Shown here: piece by piece, positions 6,958 to 15,886 of the stretch
Position numbering within the stretch: the stretch's first letter is position 1
Layout: every line of letters starts with the position of its first letter
Made by a program: the position numbers and the translations under genes
The notes under the pieces: model-generated
Database searches by the model: none
Seen by the model: only the letters and a program-made list of their open reading frames with translations
What the model was told of the DNA's origin: nothing
Source: an uncultured Rhizobiaceae group bacterium
GTDB taxonomy: Bacteria; Pseudomonadota; Alphaproteobacteria; Rhizobiales; Rhizobiaceae
Reading direction: 5' to 3'
Assembly: GCA_937958815.1 (NCBI GenBank)
Contig: CALGMR010000022.1
Coordinates: 1-37,798 of the forward strand
DNA: 37,798 nt

Positions 6958-7662
6958 ATGAATGATATTTGGCAAGGCATTGTTGAAGCTTTGAGGCTGG
7001 TCTTTAGCTTCGATGCCGACTTGTTTGAAATTGTTCTGCGCTCTTTGCATGTGACGGTGACAGCGGTTGTTATTGCGTCAGCAATTGCCCTGCCCTTGGG
7101 CGCTTGGTTGGCGGTGAGCAGATTTCGAATGCGCCGCTTTACCATCGCAACACTCAATGCCCTTATGGGCCTTCCCCCCGTGGTGGTGGGATTGATGGTC
7201 TATATTTTGTTTTCACGGTCAGGGCCGTTTGGTGTTTTTGGATTGTTGTTCACACCCACAGCAATGATCATTGCGCAGGTGATCATCATCACGCCACTCA
7301 TCGCTTCAATTACCCATCAGGCCATTCGCGACTTATGGGCTGAATATCATGATCTCCTGATTTCACTGAACACCACAAAAAGGCAACGTATCGCCACATT
7401 GATTTGGGATTCACGGCGATCATTGCTCACAGCTTCGCTTGCGGGTTTTGGGCGCGCCATTGGCGAAGTCGGCGCGATCATGATTGTTGGTGGCAATATC
7501 GATCATGTGACGCGGGTGTTGACCACTGCAATCGCACTGGAGACCGGCAAAGGTGATTTCGCTTTGGCGCTCGGCCTTGGTTTCATTCTCATCGCCCTGG
7601 CCTTTTTCGTGAACATGACAATTCACATCTTATCTAAAACGGAACGGGAGGGACGTTGGTGA
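6958..7662 (+). CDS. tupB: Tungstate ABC transporter, permease
   Basis: A 234-residue inner-membrane permease of the molybdate/tungstate group. It has about five to six membrane spans: VTAVVIASAIALPLGAWLAV, ALMGLPPVVVGLMVYILF, MIIAQVIIITPLIASI and a C-terminal span FALALGLGFILIALAFFV. The cytoplasmic EAA-like loop ASLAGFGRAIGEVGAIMIVGGN contacts the ATPase. The 'GRAIGEVGA' motif and the LPPVVVGL signature are shared by ModB and TupB; the binding protein two genes downstream decides for tungstate. The gene is first in the operon and its TGA overlaps the GTG start of the ATPase gene (GTGA). Confidence 0.9.
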   Translation: MNDIWQGIVEALRLVFSFDADLFEIVLRSLHVTVTAVVIASAIALPLGAWLAVSRFRMRRFTIATLNALMGLPPVVVGLMVYILFSRSGPFGVFGLLFTPTAMIIAQVIIITPLIASITHQAIRDLWAEYHDLLISLNTTKRQRIATLIWDSRRSLLTASLAGFGRAIGEVGAIMIVGGNIDHVTRVLTTAIALETGKGDFALALGLGFILIALAFFVNMTIHILSKTEREGRW

Positions 7663-8381
7663 GCCATCCGTCAAACATATTCCCGCTCAAGATAGATGGT
7701 GTTCATGTGCGCAAGCGCGGCAAGGTTTTGCTCAGCGACATCTCGCTTGCGCTTGGTGGTGATCTCACCACTGTGGTGATGGGCCCGAATGGATCAGGCA
7801 AAACAACACTTATGCGGTTGATGCACGGTTTGGAGCGCCCACGCCAAGGCAGTCTTCAATGGGCCATCCCCAACGAACAAGCACGTTCGCAACAATCATT
7901 CGTTTTCCAAACACCTATCATGATGCGACGGCGGGTTTCTGAAAATCTGCGCTATCCATTGAAGTTGATCGCCATGCCAAAACAGGAAGCCGAAACGCTT
8001 GTTGAAAAATGGCTGTCGCTCACAGGGTTAAGCGGGAAAGAAAAGCTGCCCGCGCAGTTTTTGTCTGGTGGCGAACGCCAAAAACTGGCCATTGCCCGCG
8101 CGATGATCACCAAACCACAAGTTCTCTTTCTTGATGAACCCACCACAAATCTGGATGGTCAATCGACCAAAGAAATAGAAGCATTGCTCGCGACTGTAAA
8201 AGCGGATGGAACATGTGTGGTGGTGTCCACCCATGATCTGGGGCAAGCGAAACGGCTGGCCGATCAGGTGATATTCCTGAACAAAGGACACATGTGCGAA
8301 ATGACGGCGGCCAGTCAATTTTTCAAAAAGCCACTAAGCCGCCCTGCTCAACAATATTTGGATGGAGAAATCGTAGAATGA
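7659..8381 (+). CDS. tupC: Tungstate ABC transporter, ATP-binding protein
   Basis: A 240-residue ABC ATPase powering the TupB permease. Walker A is GPNGSGKT (about 42-49), the signature LSGGERQKLAIARAM about 133, Walker B VLFLDEPTT about 153, and the switch histidine is in VVVSTHDLGQ. The Q-loop is in QQSFVFQTPIMMRRRV. The GTG at 7659 overlaps the tupB stop, so translation is probably coupled; a TTG at 7656 is the alternative. The ATG of the next gene overlaps this gene's TGA (ATGA). There is no C-terminal TOBE/MopD domain as in ModC, which agrees with the short TupC form. Confidence 0.9.
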   Translation: MSHPSNIFPLKIDGVHVRKRGKVLLSDISLALGGDLTTVVMGPNGSGKTTLMRLMHGLERPRQGSLQWAIPNEQARSQQSFVFQTPIMMRRRVSENLRYPLKLIAMPKQEAETLVEKWLSLTGLSGKEKLPAQFLSGGERQKLAIARAMITKPQVLFLDEPTTNLDGQSTKEIEALLATVKADGTCVVVSTHDLGQAKRLADQVIFLNKGHMCEMTAASQFFKKPLSRPAQQYLDGEIVE

Positions 8382-9187
8382 ATGCGCGGCTGTTGTTTGC
8401 AGTTTTGGCTTTTGGTTTGCTCGCAACCACGCGCGCATGGGCGGATGAAATGCGTTTGGCTGTCACCACGTCTTTTCACAATTCCGGTCTTTCAGATGTG
8501 TTGTTGCCAAAAATCAAAGCGGACATTGATCTTGACGTGCGCTTGATATTGGTGGGTACTGGCCAAGCATTGAAGCTTGGCCGTTCCGGCGATGTAGATG
8601 CCATTCTCGTTCATTCCAGAGCTGCGGAAACTCAATTTGTCGAAGAAGGCTTTGCCCCCCATCGGCGCGAGATTATGTACAATGATTTTGTGCTGATTGG
8701 CCCAGTGGAGGATCCGGCAAATATAGATGCCGCAAAAACTGCAGCTGATGCATTGACCCGAATTCGAAAGAGCAAACATCTTTTCGTCAGCCGTGGAGAC
8801 GACAGCGGCACCCACCGCAAAGAAATATCGCTTTGGGGTGCATCTACGGAACGGACCGCAGAGTTCGATTCATCATGGTACCGTTCCATCGGCGCAGGCA
8901 TGGGCGCAGCGCTTAATGCCGCCAGCGCTATGAATGCCTATGTCATGTCTGATCGTGCCAGTTGGTTGAACTTTCAAAACAAGGGCAATCTAAAGCTTTT
9001 GTTTTCAGGGGATCCTTTTCTGTTCAACCAATATGCCTATCTGCCGGTGAGCCAAGAAAAACACCCCCATGTCAATCGCAATGCGGCAACTGCTCTGGAA
9101 GATTGGTTGACCAGCGGTCGGGCTCAAAAACTCATCGGCGACTACACGATTAATGGTGAGGCGCTATTTGTGCCAAACGCCAAATAA
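8378..9187 (+). CDS. tupA: Tungstate ABC transporter, periplasmic binding protein
   Basis: A 269-residue periplasmic protein with a signal peptide (LLFAVLAFGLLATTRAWA, cleavage near residue 22). The mature start MRLAVTTSFHNSGLSDVLLPKI corresponds to the TupA oxyanion site TTTSTxxSGL. The VILVGTGQALKLGRSGDVDAILVHSR-like region (here LILVGTGQALKLGRSGDVDA), MYNDFVLIGP and FVSRGDDSGTHRKE are family landmarks that bind tungstate. The first Thr of the usual TTTS is Val here (AVTTS). The ATG at 8378 overlaps the tupC stop; a longer frame from 8294 would overlap tupC and put residues before the signal peptide, so it is rejected. Most tup operons have tupA first; here it is last. Confidence 0.9.
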   Translation: MNARLLFAVLAFGLLATTRAWADEMRLAVTTSFHNSGLSDVLLPKIKADIDLDVRLILVGTGQALKLGRSGDVDAILVHSRAAETQFVEEGFAPHRREIMYNDFVLIGPVEDPANIDAAKTAADALTRIRKSKHLFVSRGDDSGTHRKEISLWGASTERTAEFDSSWYRSIGAGMGAALNAASAMNAYVMSDRASWLNFQNKGNLKLLFSGDPFLFNQYAYLPVSQEKHPHVNRNAATALEDWLTSGRAQKLIGDYTINGEALFVPNAK

Positions 9188-9213
9188 GTCGGGCGAAAGG
9201 AAATCGAACATTT

Positions 9214-9241
9214 ACAATTGCGCAGAAATTTCCTGCATTGT
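9214..9241. promoter_or_regulatory. Nested inverted repeat upstream of uxaC, candidate operator
   Basis: Outer arms ACAAT (9214-9218) and ATTGT (9237-9241) enclose inner arms GCAG (9222-9225) and CTGC (9233-9236) around AAATTTC. It lies 26-53 bp before the uxaC ATG, where a GntR-type repressor of hexuronate genes could act. No regulator gene is adjacent, so this is inference. Confidence 0.4.
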
Positions 9242-9266
9242 GACTTCTTAGACTTCGGAGTTTCCT

Positions 9267-10670
9267 ATGGCCTTGCTTGACCCCAATCGACTTTTCCCAG
9301 CCGATGCCAAGGCGCGTCAACTCGCCGGCGCTCTTTACGACACAATCAAAGACCTGCCGATTGTCAGCCCCCACGGGCACACAGATCCCAAATGGTTTGC
9401 ACTGAATGAAAATTTCCCAGACCCCGCAGAACTGATCATCAAGCCGGATCACTATGTGGTTCGTATGCTGATTTCGCAGGGCATCCGATTTGAAGAACTT
9501 GGAATATGTCCGAGTGGCTCATCGCAAACACGCGATCCAAAAGAAGTTTGGAACCTGTTTGCCGAGAACTACCATTTGTTTCGTGGCACCCCTTCTGCAC
9601 TTTGGCTCGACCACAGTTTCGAACATGTTTTCGGAATTGACACGCCACTGAATGGACAGTCTGGCGGTGAGATTTACGATCATATTGATGCCTGTTTGAC
9701 GCAAGACGCGTATCGTCCTCGCTCTTTGTTTGAACGGTTCAACATTGAAGCCATTGCCACAACTGAAGCAGCGCTTGATCCTTTGGAGTATCACCAGATC
9801 ATTCGTGACAGCGATTGGGATGGAAATGTTGTGACGGCCTATCGTCCTGACTCGGTCGTTGATCCTGAGTTTGATGGTTTTGCAGAAAACGTGCAGCAAC
9901 TTGGAAAGCTGACGGGGTGTGATGTCGCCACTTTCGAAGGCTATTTGGAAGCGCATCGCAACCGCCGCACCTTTTTTTCTTCTATGGGTGCCACCAGCAC
10001 AGACCATGGCCACGCCACCGCTCGAACGGAAGACATGAGCATTGACGAGATCACAAAACTCTATGCCAAAATTTTAAGCGGGCAATTCACAGCTGAAGAT
10101 GCAGACATGTTTCGTGGACAAATGTTGACGGAAATGGCGCGCATGAGTTGTGAAGATGGTTTGGTGATGCAATTGCATTGCGGTTCTTACAGAAACCACA
10201 GTCAAAACGTGTTCCAGAATTTTGGCCGTGATCGCGGTTTCGATATTCCGACCCGTACGGACTATGTGCACGCGCTGTCGCCCTTGTTGAACAGTGTGGG
10301 CATGAACCGTGATCTGACTTTGATTGTGTTCACTTTGGATGAAACCAGTTTTTCACGCGAACTTGCGCCTTTGGCCGGGGCATACCCTGCCCTTAAACTT
10401 GGCCCGCCATGGTGGTTTTTTGACAGCTACGAGGGCATGAAACGATTTCGGGAAACAACCACCGAGACCTGCGGTTTCTACAACACCGTCGGTTTCAACG
10501 ACGACACACGGGCGTTTTGCTCCATCCCCGCACGCCATGATGTGGCACGCCGTTGTGACAGCGCCTATCTCGCAGACCTCGTAACAACAGGGCGTTTGCG
10601 CGAGACAGAAGCCTTCGAATTGGCGCGGGATTTGACCTACACATTTGTGAAACAGGCCTACAAATTATGA
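9267..10670 (+). CDS. uxaC: Glucuronate isomerase
   Basis: A 467-residue enzyme of the amidohydrolase-like fold that converts D-glucuronate to D-fructuronate (and galacturonate to tagaturonate), the first step of hexuronate breakdown in the cytoplasm. Family marks are LPIVSPHGHTDP near the start with the metal-binding His pair, the FGIDTPLNG and RSLFERFNIEAIATTEAALDPLEYH segments, VMQLHCGSYRNHS, and the C-terminal LGPPWWFFDS and GFNDDTRAFCSIPARHDVARR. Length is close to E. coli UxaC. GGAG precedes the ATG. It is first of three coupled genes; its TGA overlaps the next ATG. There is no hexuronate transporter or GntR regulator beside it. Confidence 0.95.
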   Translation: MALLDPNRLFPADAKARQLAGALYDTIKDLPIVSPHGHTDPKWFALNENFPDPAELIIKPDHYVVRMLISQGIRFEELGICPSGSSQTRDPKEVWNLFAENYHLFRGTPSALWLDHSFEHVFGIDTPLNGQSGGEIYDHIDACLTQDAYRPRSLFERFNIEAIATTEAALDPLEYHQIIRDSDWDGNVVTAYRPDSVVDPEFDGFAENVQQLGKLTGCDVATFEGYLEAHRNRRTFFSSMGATSTDHGHATARTEDMSIDEITKLYAKILSGQFTAEDADMFRGQMLTEMARMSCEDGLVMQLHCGSYRNHSQNVFQNFGRDRGFDIPTRTDYVHALSPLLNSVGMNRDLTLIVFTLDETSFSRELAPLAGAYPALKLGPPWWFFDSYEGMKRFRETTTETCGFYNTVGFNDDTRAFCSIPARHDVARRCDSAYLADLVTTGRLRETEAFELARDLTYTFVKQAYKL

Positions 10671-12109
10671 GCGCGTTGCCTCGACTGAGCACTAACCGTT
10701 CCGCTGAAATGACCAATGGCGTCGTTCATCTTGGTGTGGGGGCTTTTTTCAGAGCGCATGGGGCAGTTTATTTATCTGAACTGATGAAGCGCCATCCCCC
10801 CAATTGGGGCGTTGTCGGCGTGAGCCTTCGCAGACCCGACCAACGCGACAAATTGAAACCACAAGGTTTCGCTTACACAGCGCTGGAACTTTCACGCGAC
10901 GATGCCAAGCCGCAAACCATCAATGTGATTTCGGATATTTTGGTTGCACCCGAAAACCCGCGAGCCGTTATTGATGCTATGTCAGACCGTGATATTTCGC
11001 TGGTGACACTGACCATCACAGAGAAAGGCTATTGCCTCAAATCTGCTGCGCAAGGTCTGGATTTTGAACATGAAGATATTGTTCACGACCAACAAAATTT
11101 GGATCGCCCTAAATCGGCCATCGGTTTTTTGGTTGCGGCGTTGGCCAAGCGTAAAGCCTTGAGGGTGCGTCCTTTCACCGTTTTGTCCTGTGATAATCTG
11201 CCCGAAAACGGAAAGCTGACACGCAAGCTCGTTGTCGAGTTTGCCAAGAGCGTTGACACGGATCTTGCCAGGTGGATTGAAACCGAGGGCAAATTTCCAT
11301 GTAGTATGGTGGACCGGATTGTCCCTGCGACCACTGACGCCGATCTGACGAAAATTGAAAACCTCTTAGGGGTTCATGATGCTTCGCCGGTGGTTCACGA
11401 ACCGTTTTGCCAATGGGTGATTGAAGATGATTTTGTGGATGGCGTGCGCCCTGCTCTTGAAGACGTTGGTGTGCAACTTGTTGATGATGTGGCACCTTAT
11501 GAAACCATGAAGCTGCGCTGTCTTAACGGCACCCATTCTGCGTTGGCTTATCTCGGATATTTGGCAGGCCATGAAACAATTTCCGCGACGGTGTCCGACG
11601 AACAAATCAAACGTTTCGTGCAGTATTTATGGGCTGCGGAAATTGTTCCAGCCATTGCCGCTCCAAAGAATGTGGATTTGGATGATTATTGCGCAGCGCT
11701 CATGCGCCGATATGAAAACGCTGCTATTCAACACCGGACCTGGCAGATCGCTATGGATGGCTCCCAAAAACTGCCACAGCGATTGTTGGCGACAATCACA
11801 ACCAATCTGTTAGAAAGCCGATCAATCGACGGCCTCTGCTTAAGCGTTGCTGCATGGATGATCTATACGCGGGGCCAGAACCTTCAAGGCGAACCGATCG
11901 AAGTAAAAGACCCATTGGTGGCACATTATCAAGACATTGCTGACAGAGACCTCAACGCACCCGACACTGTCGCTGCCTATTTGAATTTGCGTGAGGTTTT
12001 CCCAACAGAATTGGCGGCAAACCCTATATTTCGTGCAACGGTTTTAAAGCATTACAACGCGCTTGCTTCCTACGGTGTCGCAAAGGCAATTGATGGAGTT
12101 TTAGAATGA
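10667..12109 (+). CDS. uxuB: Mannitol dehydrogenase family protein, probable fructuronate reductase
   Basis: A 480-residue NAD-dependent polyol dehydrogenase. By position between uxaC and uxuA it most likely reduces D-fructuronate to D-mannonate. The N-terminal nucleotide-binding part has GVVHLGVGAFFRAHGAVYL, and VTLTITEKGYCL is a conserved substrate-side strand. The catalytic motif of the long-chain mannitol dehydrogenase family is visible as MKLRCLNGTHSALAYLG, with Lys, Asn and His in place. The start and stop each overlap their neighbours by 4 bp (ATGA), so the three genes form one coupled unit. Other MDH-family activities (mannitol, arabinitol, tagaturonate) share the fold; the context decides. 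Confidence 0.88.
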   Translation: MSALPRLSTNRSAEMTNGVVHLGVGAFFRAHGAVYLSELMKRHPPNWGVVGVSLRRPDQRDKLKPQGFAYTALELSRDDAKPQTINVISDILVAPENPRAVIDAMSDRDISLVTLTITEKGYCLKSAAQGLDFEHEDIVHDQQNLDRPKSAIGFLVAALAKRKALRVRPFTVLSCDNLPENGKLTRKLVVEFAKSVDTDLARWIETEGKFPCSMVDRIVPATTDADLTKIENLLGVHDASPVVHEPFCQWVIEDDFVDGVRPALEDVGVQLVDDVAPYETMKLRCLNGTHSALAYLGYLAGHETISATVSDEQIKRFVQYLWAAEIVPAIAAPKNVDLDDYCAALMRRYENAAIQHRTWQIAMDGSQKLPQRLLATITTNLLESRSIDGLCLSVAAWMIYTRGQNLQGEPIEVKDPLVAHYQDIADRDLNAPDTVAAYLNLREVFPTELAANPIFRATVLKHYNALASYGVAKAIDGVLE

Positions 12110-13290
12110 TTGAAGCATGGCGCTGGTATGGCCCTCTCGACAACATTTCTTTGGAAGAAATTGCCCAAACGGGTGCTGCTGGCATTGTCACCGCGCTGCA
12201 TGAAATTCCTTATGGCGAGGTCTGGCCGCTTGCGACCATTCAAACGCGACGCGATTTTATTCGTTCAAACCCAGAGCTTGGCTTAGATTGGCTGGTGGTG
12301 GAAAGCCTGCCTGTGCATGAACGCATCAAACGCGGCGATGGCGATCTTGAACCTTTGTTTGAAAACTATCGCCAAAGCATGGTCAATTTGGCCGAAGCCG
12401 GGATCACCACGATCTGCTATAATTTCATGCCCTTACTTGATTGGACACGGACCGACTTGGCCCACCCTGTCCCTCGCGGTGGCAGCGCTTTGCATTTTTC
12501 TGCCGTTAAAATGGCTGCGTTCGAGCTCTTCATGCTGGAACGTGAAGCCGCCGCAAACGACTATTCAACCGATGTTATCGCGCGAGCCCAAAAGTGGTTT
12601 GAGGCTTCCACGAACGAAGATCGCCAAACACTGCTCGACAGTATTATGTCTGGATTGCCGGGCGCTTATGACCGCTATGATGTCCCGCAACTGCGCGAGG
12701 CTCTGGCGGGATATGCAGGACTGGATAGAGCTGCATTGCGCGCCAATTATAAAGTCTTTCTTGAAGCAATTATCCCCACAGCGGAACAACTGGGAATGAA
12801 AATGGCAGTTCATCCAGACGACCCGCCTCGCGATATTTTGGGATTGCCGCGCATCGTTTCCAATCAAGAGGATATTGAATGGATTTTGGGCTGCGTCGAC
12901 AGCCCTTCAAATGGTCTCACCCTTTGTTCAGGTTCATTGGGCGCAAACCCAAAGAACGATGTTACCGCTATTGCGAAGAAGTTTGCCAACCGCATTCACT
13001 TTGCCCATCTGCGCAACGTAGCCAAACAAGCTGACGGTTCGTTCACAGAAGCCGCGCATCTGGATGGTGACACCGATATGGTGGGCCTCGTCAAAGTGTT
13101 GCTTGAAGAAGAGAGCACAAGGTCTGCCGTCTCTGAAAATGCAGGAATACCTTTTCGGCCCGACCACGGACACGAACTCTTAGATGATGCTGGAAGACAA
13201 ACCCATCCCGGATACCCTCTCATAGGCAGAATGCGCGGGCTTGCAGAGTTGCGCGGTGTGGTTGCCACTTTGGAAAACTTGGCCGTCTAA
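12106..13290 (+). CDS. uxuA: Mannonate dehydratase
   Basis: A 394-residue TIM-barrel enzyme that dehydrates D-mannonate to 2-keto-3-deoxygluconate, using a divalent metal. It is the same length as E. coli UxuA. Landmarks are MIEAWRWYGPLDNISLEEIAQTGA at the start, CYNFMPLLDWTRTDL, the metal/substrate segment KMAVHPDDPPRDILGLPRIVS, LTLCSGSLGANPKND, IHFAHLRNV and RPDHGHELLDD with its catalytic histidines. It ends the glucuronate operon; KDG kinase and aldolase must be elsewhere. Its TAA overlaps the stop codon of the oppositely oriented hyi by 3 of 4 bases, so no separate terminator fits between them. Confidence 0.95.
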   Translation: MIEAWRWYGPLDNISLEEIAQTGAAGIVTALHEIPYGEVWPLATIQTRRDFIRSNPELGLDWLVVESLPVHERIKRGDGDLEPLFENYRQSMVNLAEAGITTICYNFMPLLDWTRTDLAHPVPRGGSALHFSAVKMAAFELFMLEREAAANDYSTDVIARAQKWFEASTNEDRQTLLDSIMSGLPGAYDRYDVPQLREALAGYAGLDRAALRANYKVFLEAIIPTAEQLGMKMAVHPDDPPRDILGLPRIVSNQEDIEWILGCVDSPSNGLTLCSGSLGANPKNDVTAIAKKFANRIHFAHLRNVAKQADGSFTEAAHLDGDTDMVGLVKVLLEEESTRSAVSENAGIPFRPDHGHELLDDAGRQTHPGYPLIGRMRGLAELRGVVATLENLAV

Positions 13291-14057
13291 GACGTGTAGG
13301 CCTGCATCCAACCTATGCCTGTGTTTGTATCCACACGCGGCTTGTATTCGGCGCCCATATATCCTTCATATCCCAGCGCAGTGAGCTCGGCCAAAAGCCA
13401 AGGGTAGTTGACCTCACCAGCATCTGGCTCTCCGCGATCTGGTACAGCTGCGATTTGGATATGACCAATGATATCGAGATTATCTTTTAGGCGGGTCAGC
13501 AAATCACCTTGAGAAATTTGCAGGTGATAGCAATCGAACATAGCTTTCACATTTTCATGCCCCACCGCCTCGATAATGGACCGCGTTTCCTCAATCAAAC
13601 TGTGGTGATAGCCAGGCGCGTCGCGCTGATTGATGGGCTCCAGCAACACGACTGCATCCATTGTTGCTGCCCGTTTGGCAGCGTAGATAACGTTTGACTG
13701 AAAGGTGTTTTGCGCCTCATCACCACCCCCAGACTTTCCGGCCATCACATGAACGGCACGGCATCCAATGACAGCAGCATAGTCGAATGCTTCATCAATG
13801 AGGCGTTGGGCTTCGTCTTCACGACCCGGCAAAGCACAGACCCCGAAGTCTCCCTTTTCCGCATCTCCAACCCGAGTGTTCAAACCCAGCATTGGCAAGC
13901 CTGTTTGGTCTAGCGCAGCCTTCACAGCCATCGGATCGACGTCGTAAGGAAAATGACATTCCACAGCTTCAAAACCTGCGTCTGCCGCGGCCCGTATGGC
14001 ATCAGGAAGTTCCAATTCTTTCCAAAGAAACCCGAGGTTGGCTGAAAATTTTGGCAT
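13287..14057 (-). CDS. hyi: Hydroxypyruvate isomerase family protein
   Basis: A 256-residue xylose-isomerase-like TIM barrel. The sequence follows hydroxypyruvate isomerase: FSANLGFLWKELELPDAI start, FEAVECHFPYD, VVLLEPINQRDAPGYH with metal-binding Glu, VKAMFDCYHLQISQGDL with Asp and His, and YMGAEYKPRVDT with the second Glu. The reaction would be hydroxypyruvate to tartronate semialdehyde, used in glyoxylate metabolism; 2-keto-myo-inositol-like substrates cannot be ruled out. ATG 14057 is preferred to the upstream 14081 because AAGGA lies 6 nt before it. It starts 27 bp after recJ and is probably read from the ctaA-recJ transcript. It converges on uxuA, another sugar-acid gene. Confidence 0.85.
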   Translation of the reverse strand: MPKFSANLGFLWKELELPDAIRAAADAGFEAVECHFPYDVDPMAVKAALDQTGLPMLGLNTRVGDAEKGDFGVCALPGREDEAQRLIDEAFDYAAVIGCRAVHVMAGKSGGGDEAQNTFQSNVIYAAKRAATMDAVVLLEPINQRDAPGYHHSLIEETRSIIEAVGHENVKAMFDCYHLQISQGDLLTRLKDNLDIIGHIQIAAVPDRGEPDAGEVNYPWLLAELTALGYEGYMGAEYKPRVDTNTGIGWMQAYTS

Positions 14058-14083
14058 GTTCGTCCTTGCTGTTGAGTGCAATT

Positions 14084-15886
14084 TCAGATTTTTTCAGAAA
14101 TGGCCGCCGCATCTATGAGGCGCAGTTGAACACGTTTCGCGCCGCGATAGAAGTCTGAACTGAGCGTACCTGCAAAATGCATCTTTTGCCCCCGCCCCTC
14201 CAGAATTGCTTTCCCGAGTGCATCATCAGCGATGCGAAAACCAATTCCGCGCAATTCTCCTCCATCCGGCGCGCCCAGCGTGAACCGCACATGGTTTGCA
14301 CCAACAACATCTGCAAAGCGAATAATGTGGTTTGGAAAGGCAAATACGGGTTGGCTGTTGCCTGCCCCAAATGGGCCCGCGCGTTCCAACTGCTCCACAA
14401 ATCCTACGTTGGCACCACGCGCACTGAGGGCCGCATCAATTTTCAACATTTGTTTGTTGCGTTCAACGCCCACATCATCAGCAAGTTTTGATTCCATGAA
14501 TGACCGGAAGTCACCCAGTTTTGCGCGTTCTATGGTGATGCCTGCGGCCATGGCGTGACCGCCCCCTTTGACCAATATGCCCTCGTCCACGGCCTGACGC
14601 ACCGCGCTGCCCAGATCGACGCCTGCAATCGAACGACCAGACCCTGAACCAATGCCTCGATCATCAAATGAAATTGCAAAAGCAGGACGTCTAAAACGAT
14701 CTTTCAACCTTGAGGCCAACAGACCCACAACTCCAGCGTGCCACGTTTCCTTTTCCGTGATCAGAATAGATGGGCCATCACCCAAGCCGATCTCAGCTTC
14801 TGCCTCTTCGATGGCTTGTTTCAACATGGTTGCTTCCATGGCTTGTCGTTCGCCGTTCAGCATTTCCAGTTTTTCCGCAATCGTGTCGGCTTCTTGAACA
14901 TCTGAGGTGGTGAGTAGTTTTGCACCAAGGGAGGCATCACCAATGCGTCCACCTGCATTGATGCGCGGGCCTAACAAAAAGCCTAAATGCCAAGGGGCTG
15001 CAGGGCCGTCTTGTCGCGCCACACGCGCCAGTGACACAAGACCAGGTGTTTTTTGCTTGTGCATGACTTCAATGCCGCGCATCACAAACGCACGGTTCAA
15101 ACCGACAAGGGGCACCACATCACACACTGTGCCGAGGGCAACAATATCCAACCAATCCATCAGATTTGGTGCTTCTCGGTCTTCGAAAAACCCTGCCTCA
15201 CGCAAAGCACGGTTGAGGCCAACCAGTGTCATGAACACAACGCCTGCAGCGCACAAGTGGCCCTGCCCCGACATATCGTCGTGGCGATTTGGATTTACCA
15301 GCGCTTCCACATCAGGGAGTTCCGTATTGACCTGATGGTGATCCAACACGACGACGTCGGCACCCAATGTTTTGGCGTGGGCAAGCGCGTCGTAACTGGT
15401 TGAGCCGCAATCCACTGTGACGATGAGTTTTGCGCCATTGTCCACCAATTCGGCGATCGCGTTCTCATTCGGCCCATACCCTTCGAAAATTCGATCAGGA
15501 ATATAGATTTCTGTTTTGAGGCCACACCCGCCCAAATATCTGGCCATTAAGGATGACGATGTTGCGCCATCCACATCATAGTCGCCGAATATTGCGACTT
15601 GTTCATTTTGGTTGACCGCTTTCACCAAGCGCGCGACTGCTTTGTCCATATCTGTGAATGTGGATGGATCGGGCATAAGATCGCGCAATGTGGGAGTGAG
15701 ATAGGTTTTCGCTTCTGCAGCAGTCACCCCACGCCCGGCAATGATGCGCGCGACGTGTCCCTCAACACCATGTTCTTCAACCATCGCTTCTGCCTGTCCT
15801 TTTTGGATCAGGCTCATGCGCTCCACCCACGCTTGGCCAGTGATGGATTCTGCGACGTCTAAGAAATTTCGTTTGTCTTTATCCAT
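14084..15886 (-). CDS. recJ: Single-stranded-DNA-specific exonuclease RecJ
   Basis: A 600-residue DHH-family 5'-3' exonuclease acting in recombination and repair. The N-terminal DHH domain shows AIFGDYDVDGATSSSLMARYL (DYDVDG at about 102-107), TVDCGSTSYDAL (about 158-168) and VVVLDHHQ (DHH about 182-184), all manganese ligands. AGVVFMTLVGL and LGPRINAGGRIGDA follow, then the DHHA1 domain with GGGHAMAAGITI. The C-terminal OB-like region carries PVFAFPNHIIRFADVVGANHVRFTL and the NPEPXF-like GNSQPVF. The start overlaps the end of ctaA by 8 bp. This is the usual recJ length for alphaproteobacteria. Confidence 0.95.
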   Translation of the reverse strand: MDKDKRNFLDVAESITGQAWVERMSLIQKGQAEAMVEEHGVEGHVARIIAGRGVTAAEAKTYLTPTLRDLMPDPSTFTDMDKAVARLVKAVNQNEQVAIFGDYDVDGATSSSLMARYLGGCGLKTEIYIPDRIFEGYGPNENAIAELVDNGAKLIVTVDCGSTSYDALAHAKTLGADVVVLDHHQVNTELPDVEALVNPNRHDDMSGQGHLCAAGVVFMTLVGLNRALREAGFFEDREAPNLMDWLDIVALGTVCDVVPLVGLNRAFVMRGIEVMHKQKTPGLVSLARVARQDGPAAPWHLGFLLGPRINAGGRIGDASLGAKLLTTSDVQEADTIAEKLEMLNGERQAMEATMLKQAIEEAEAEIGLGDGPSILITEKETWHAGVVGLLASRLKDRFRRPAFAISFDDRGIGSGSGRSIAGVDLGSAVRQAVDEGILVKGGGHAMAAGITIERAKLGDFRSFMESKLADDVGVERNKQMLKIDAALSARGANVGFVEQLERAGPFGAGNSQPVFAFPNHIIRFADVVGANHVRFTLGAPDGGELRGIGFRIADDALGKAILEGRGQKMHFAGTLSSDFYRGAKRVQLRLIDAAAISEKI

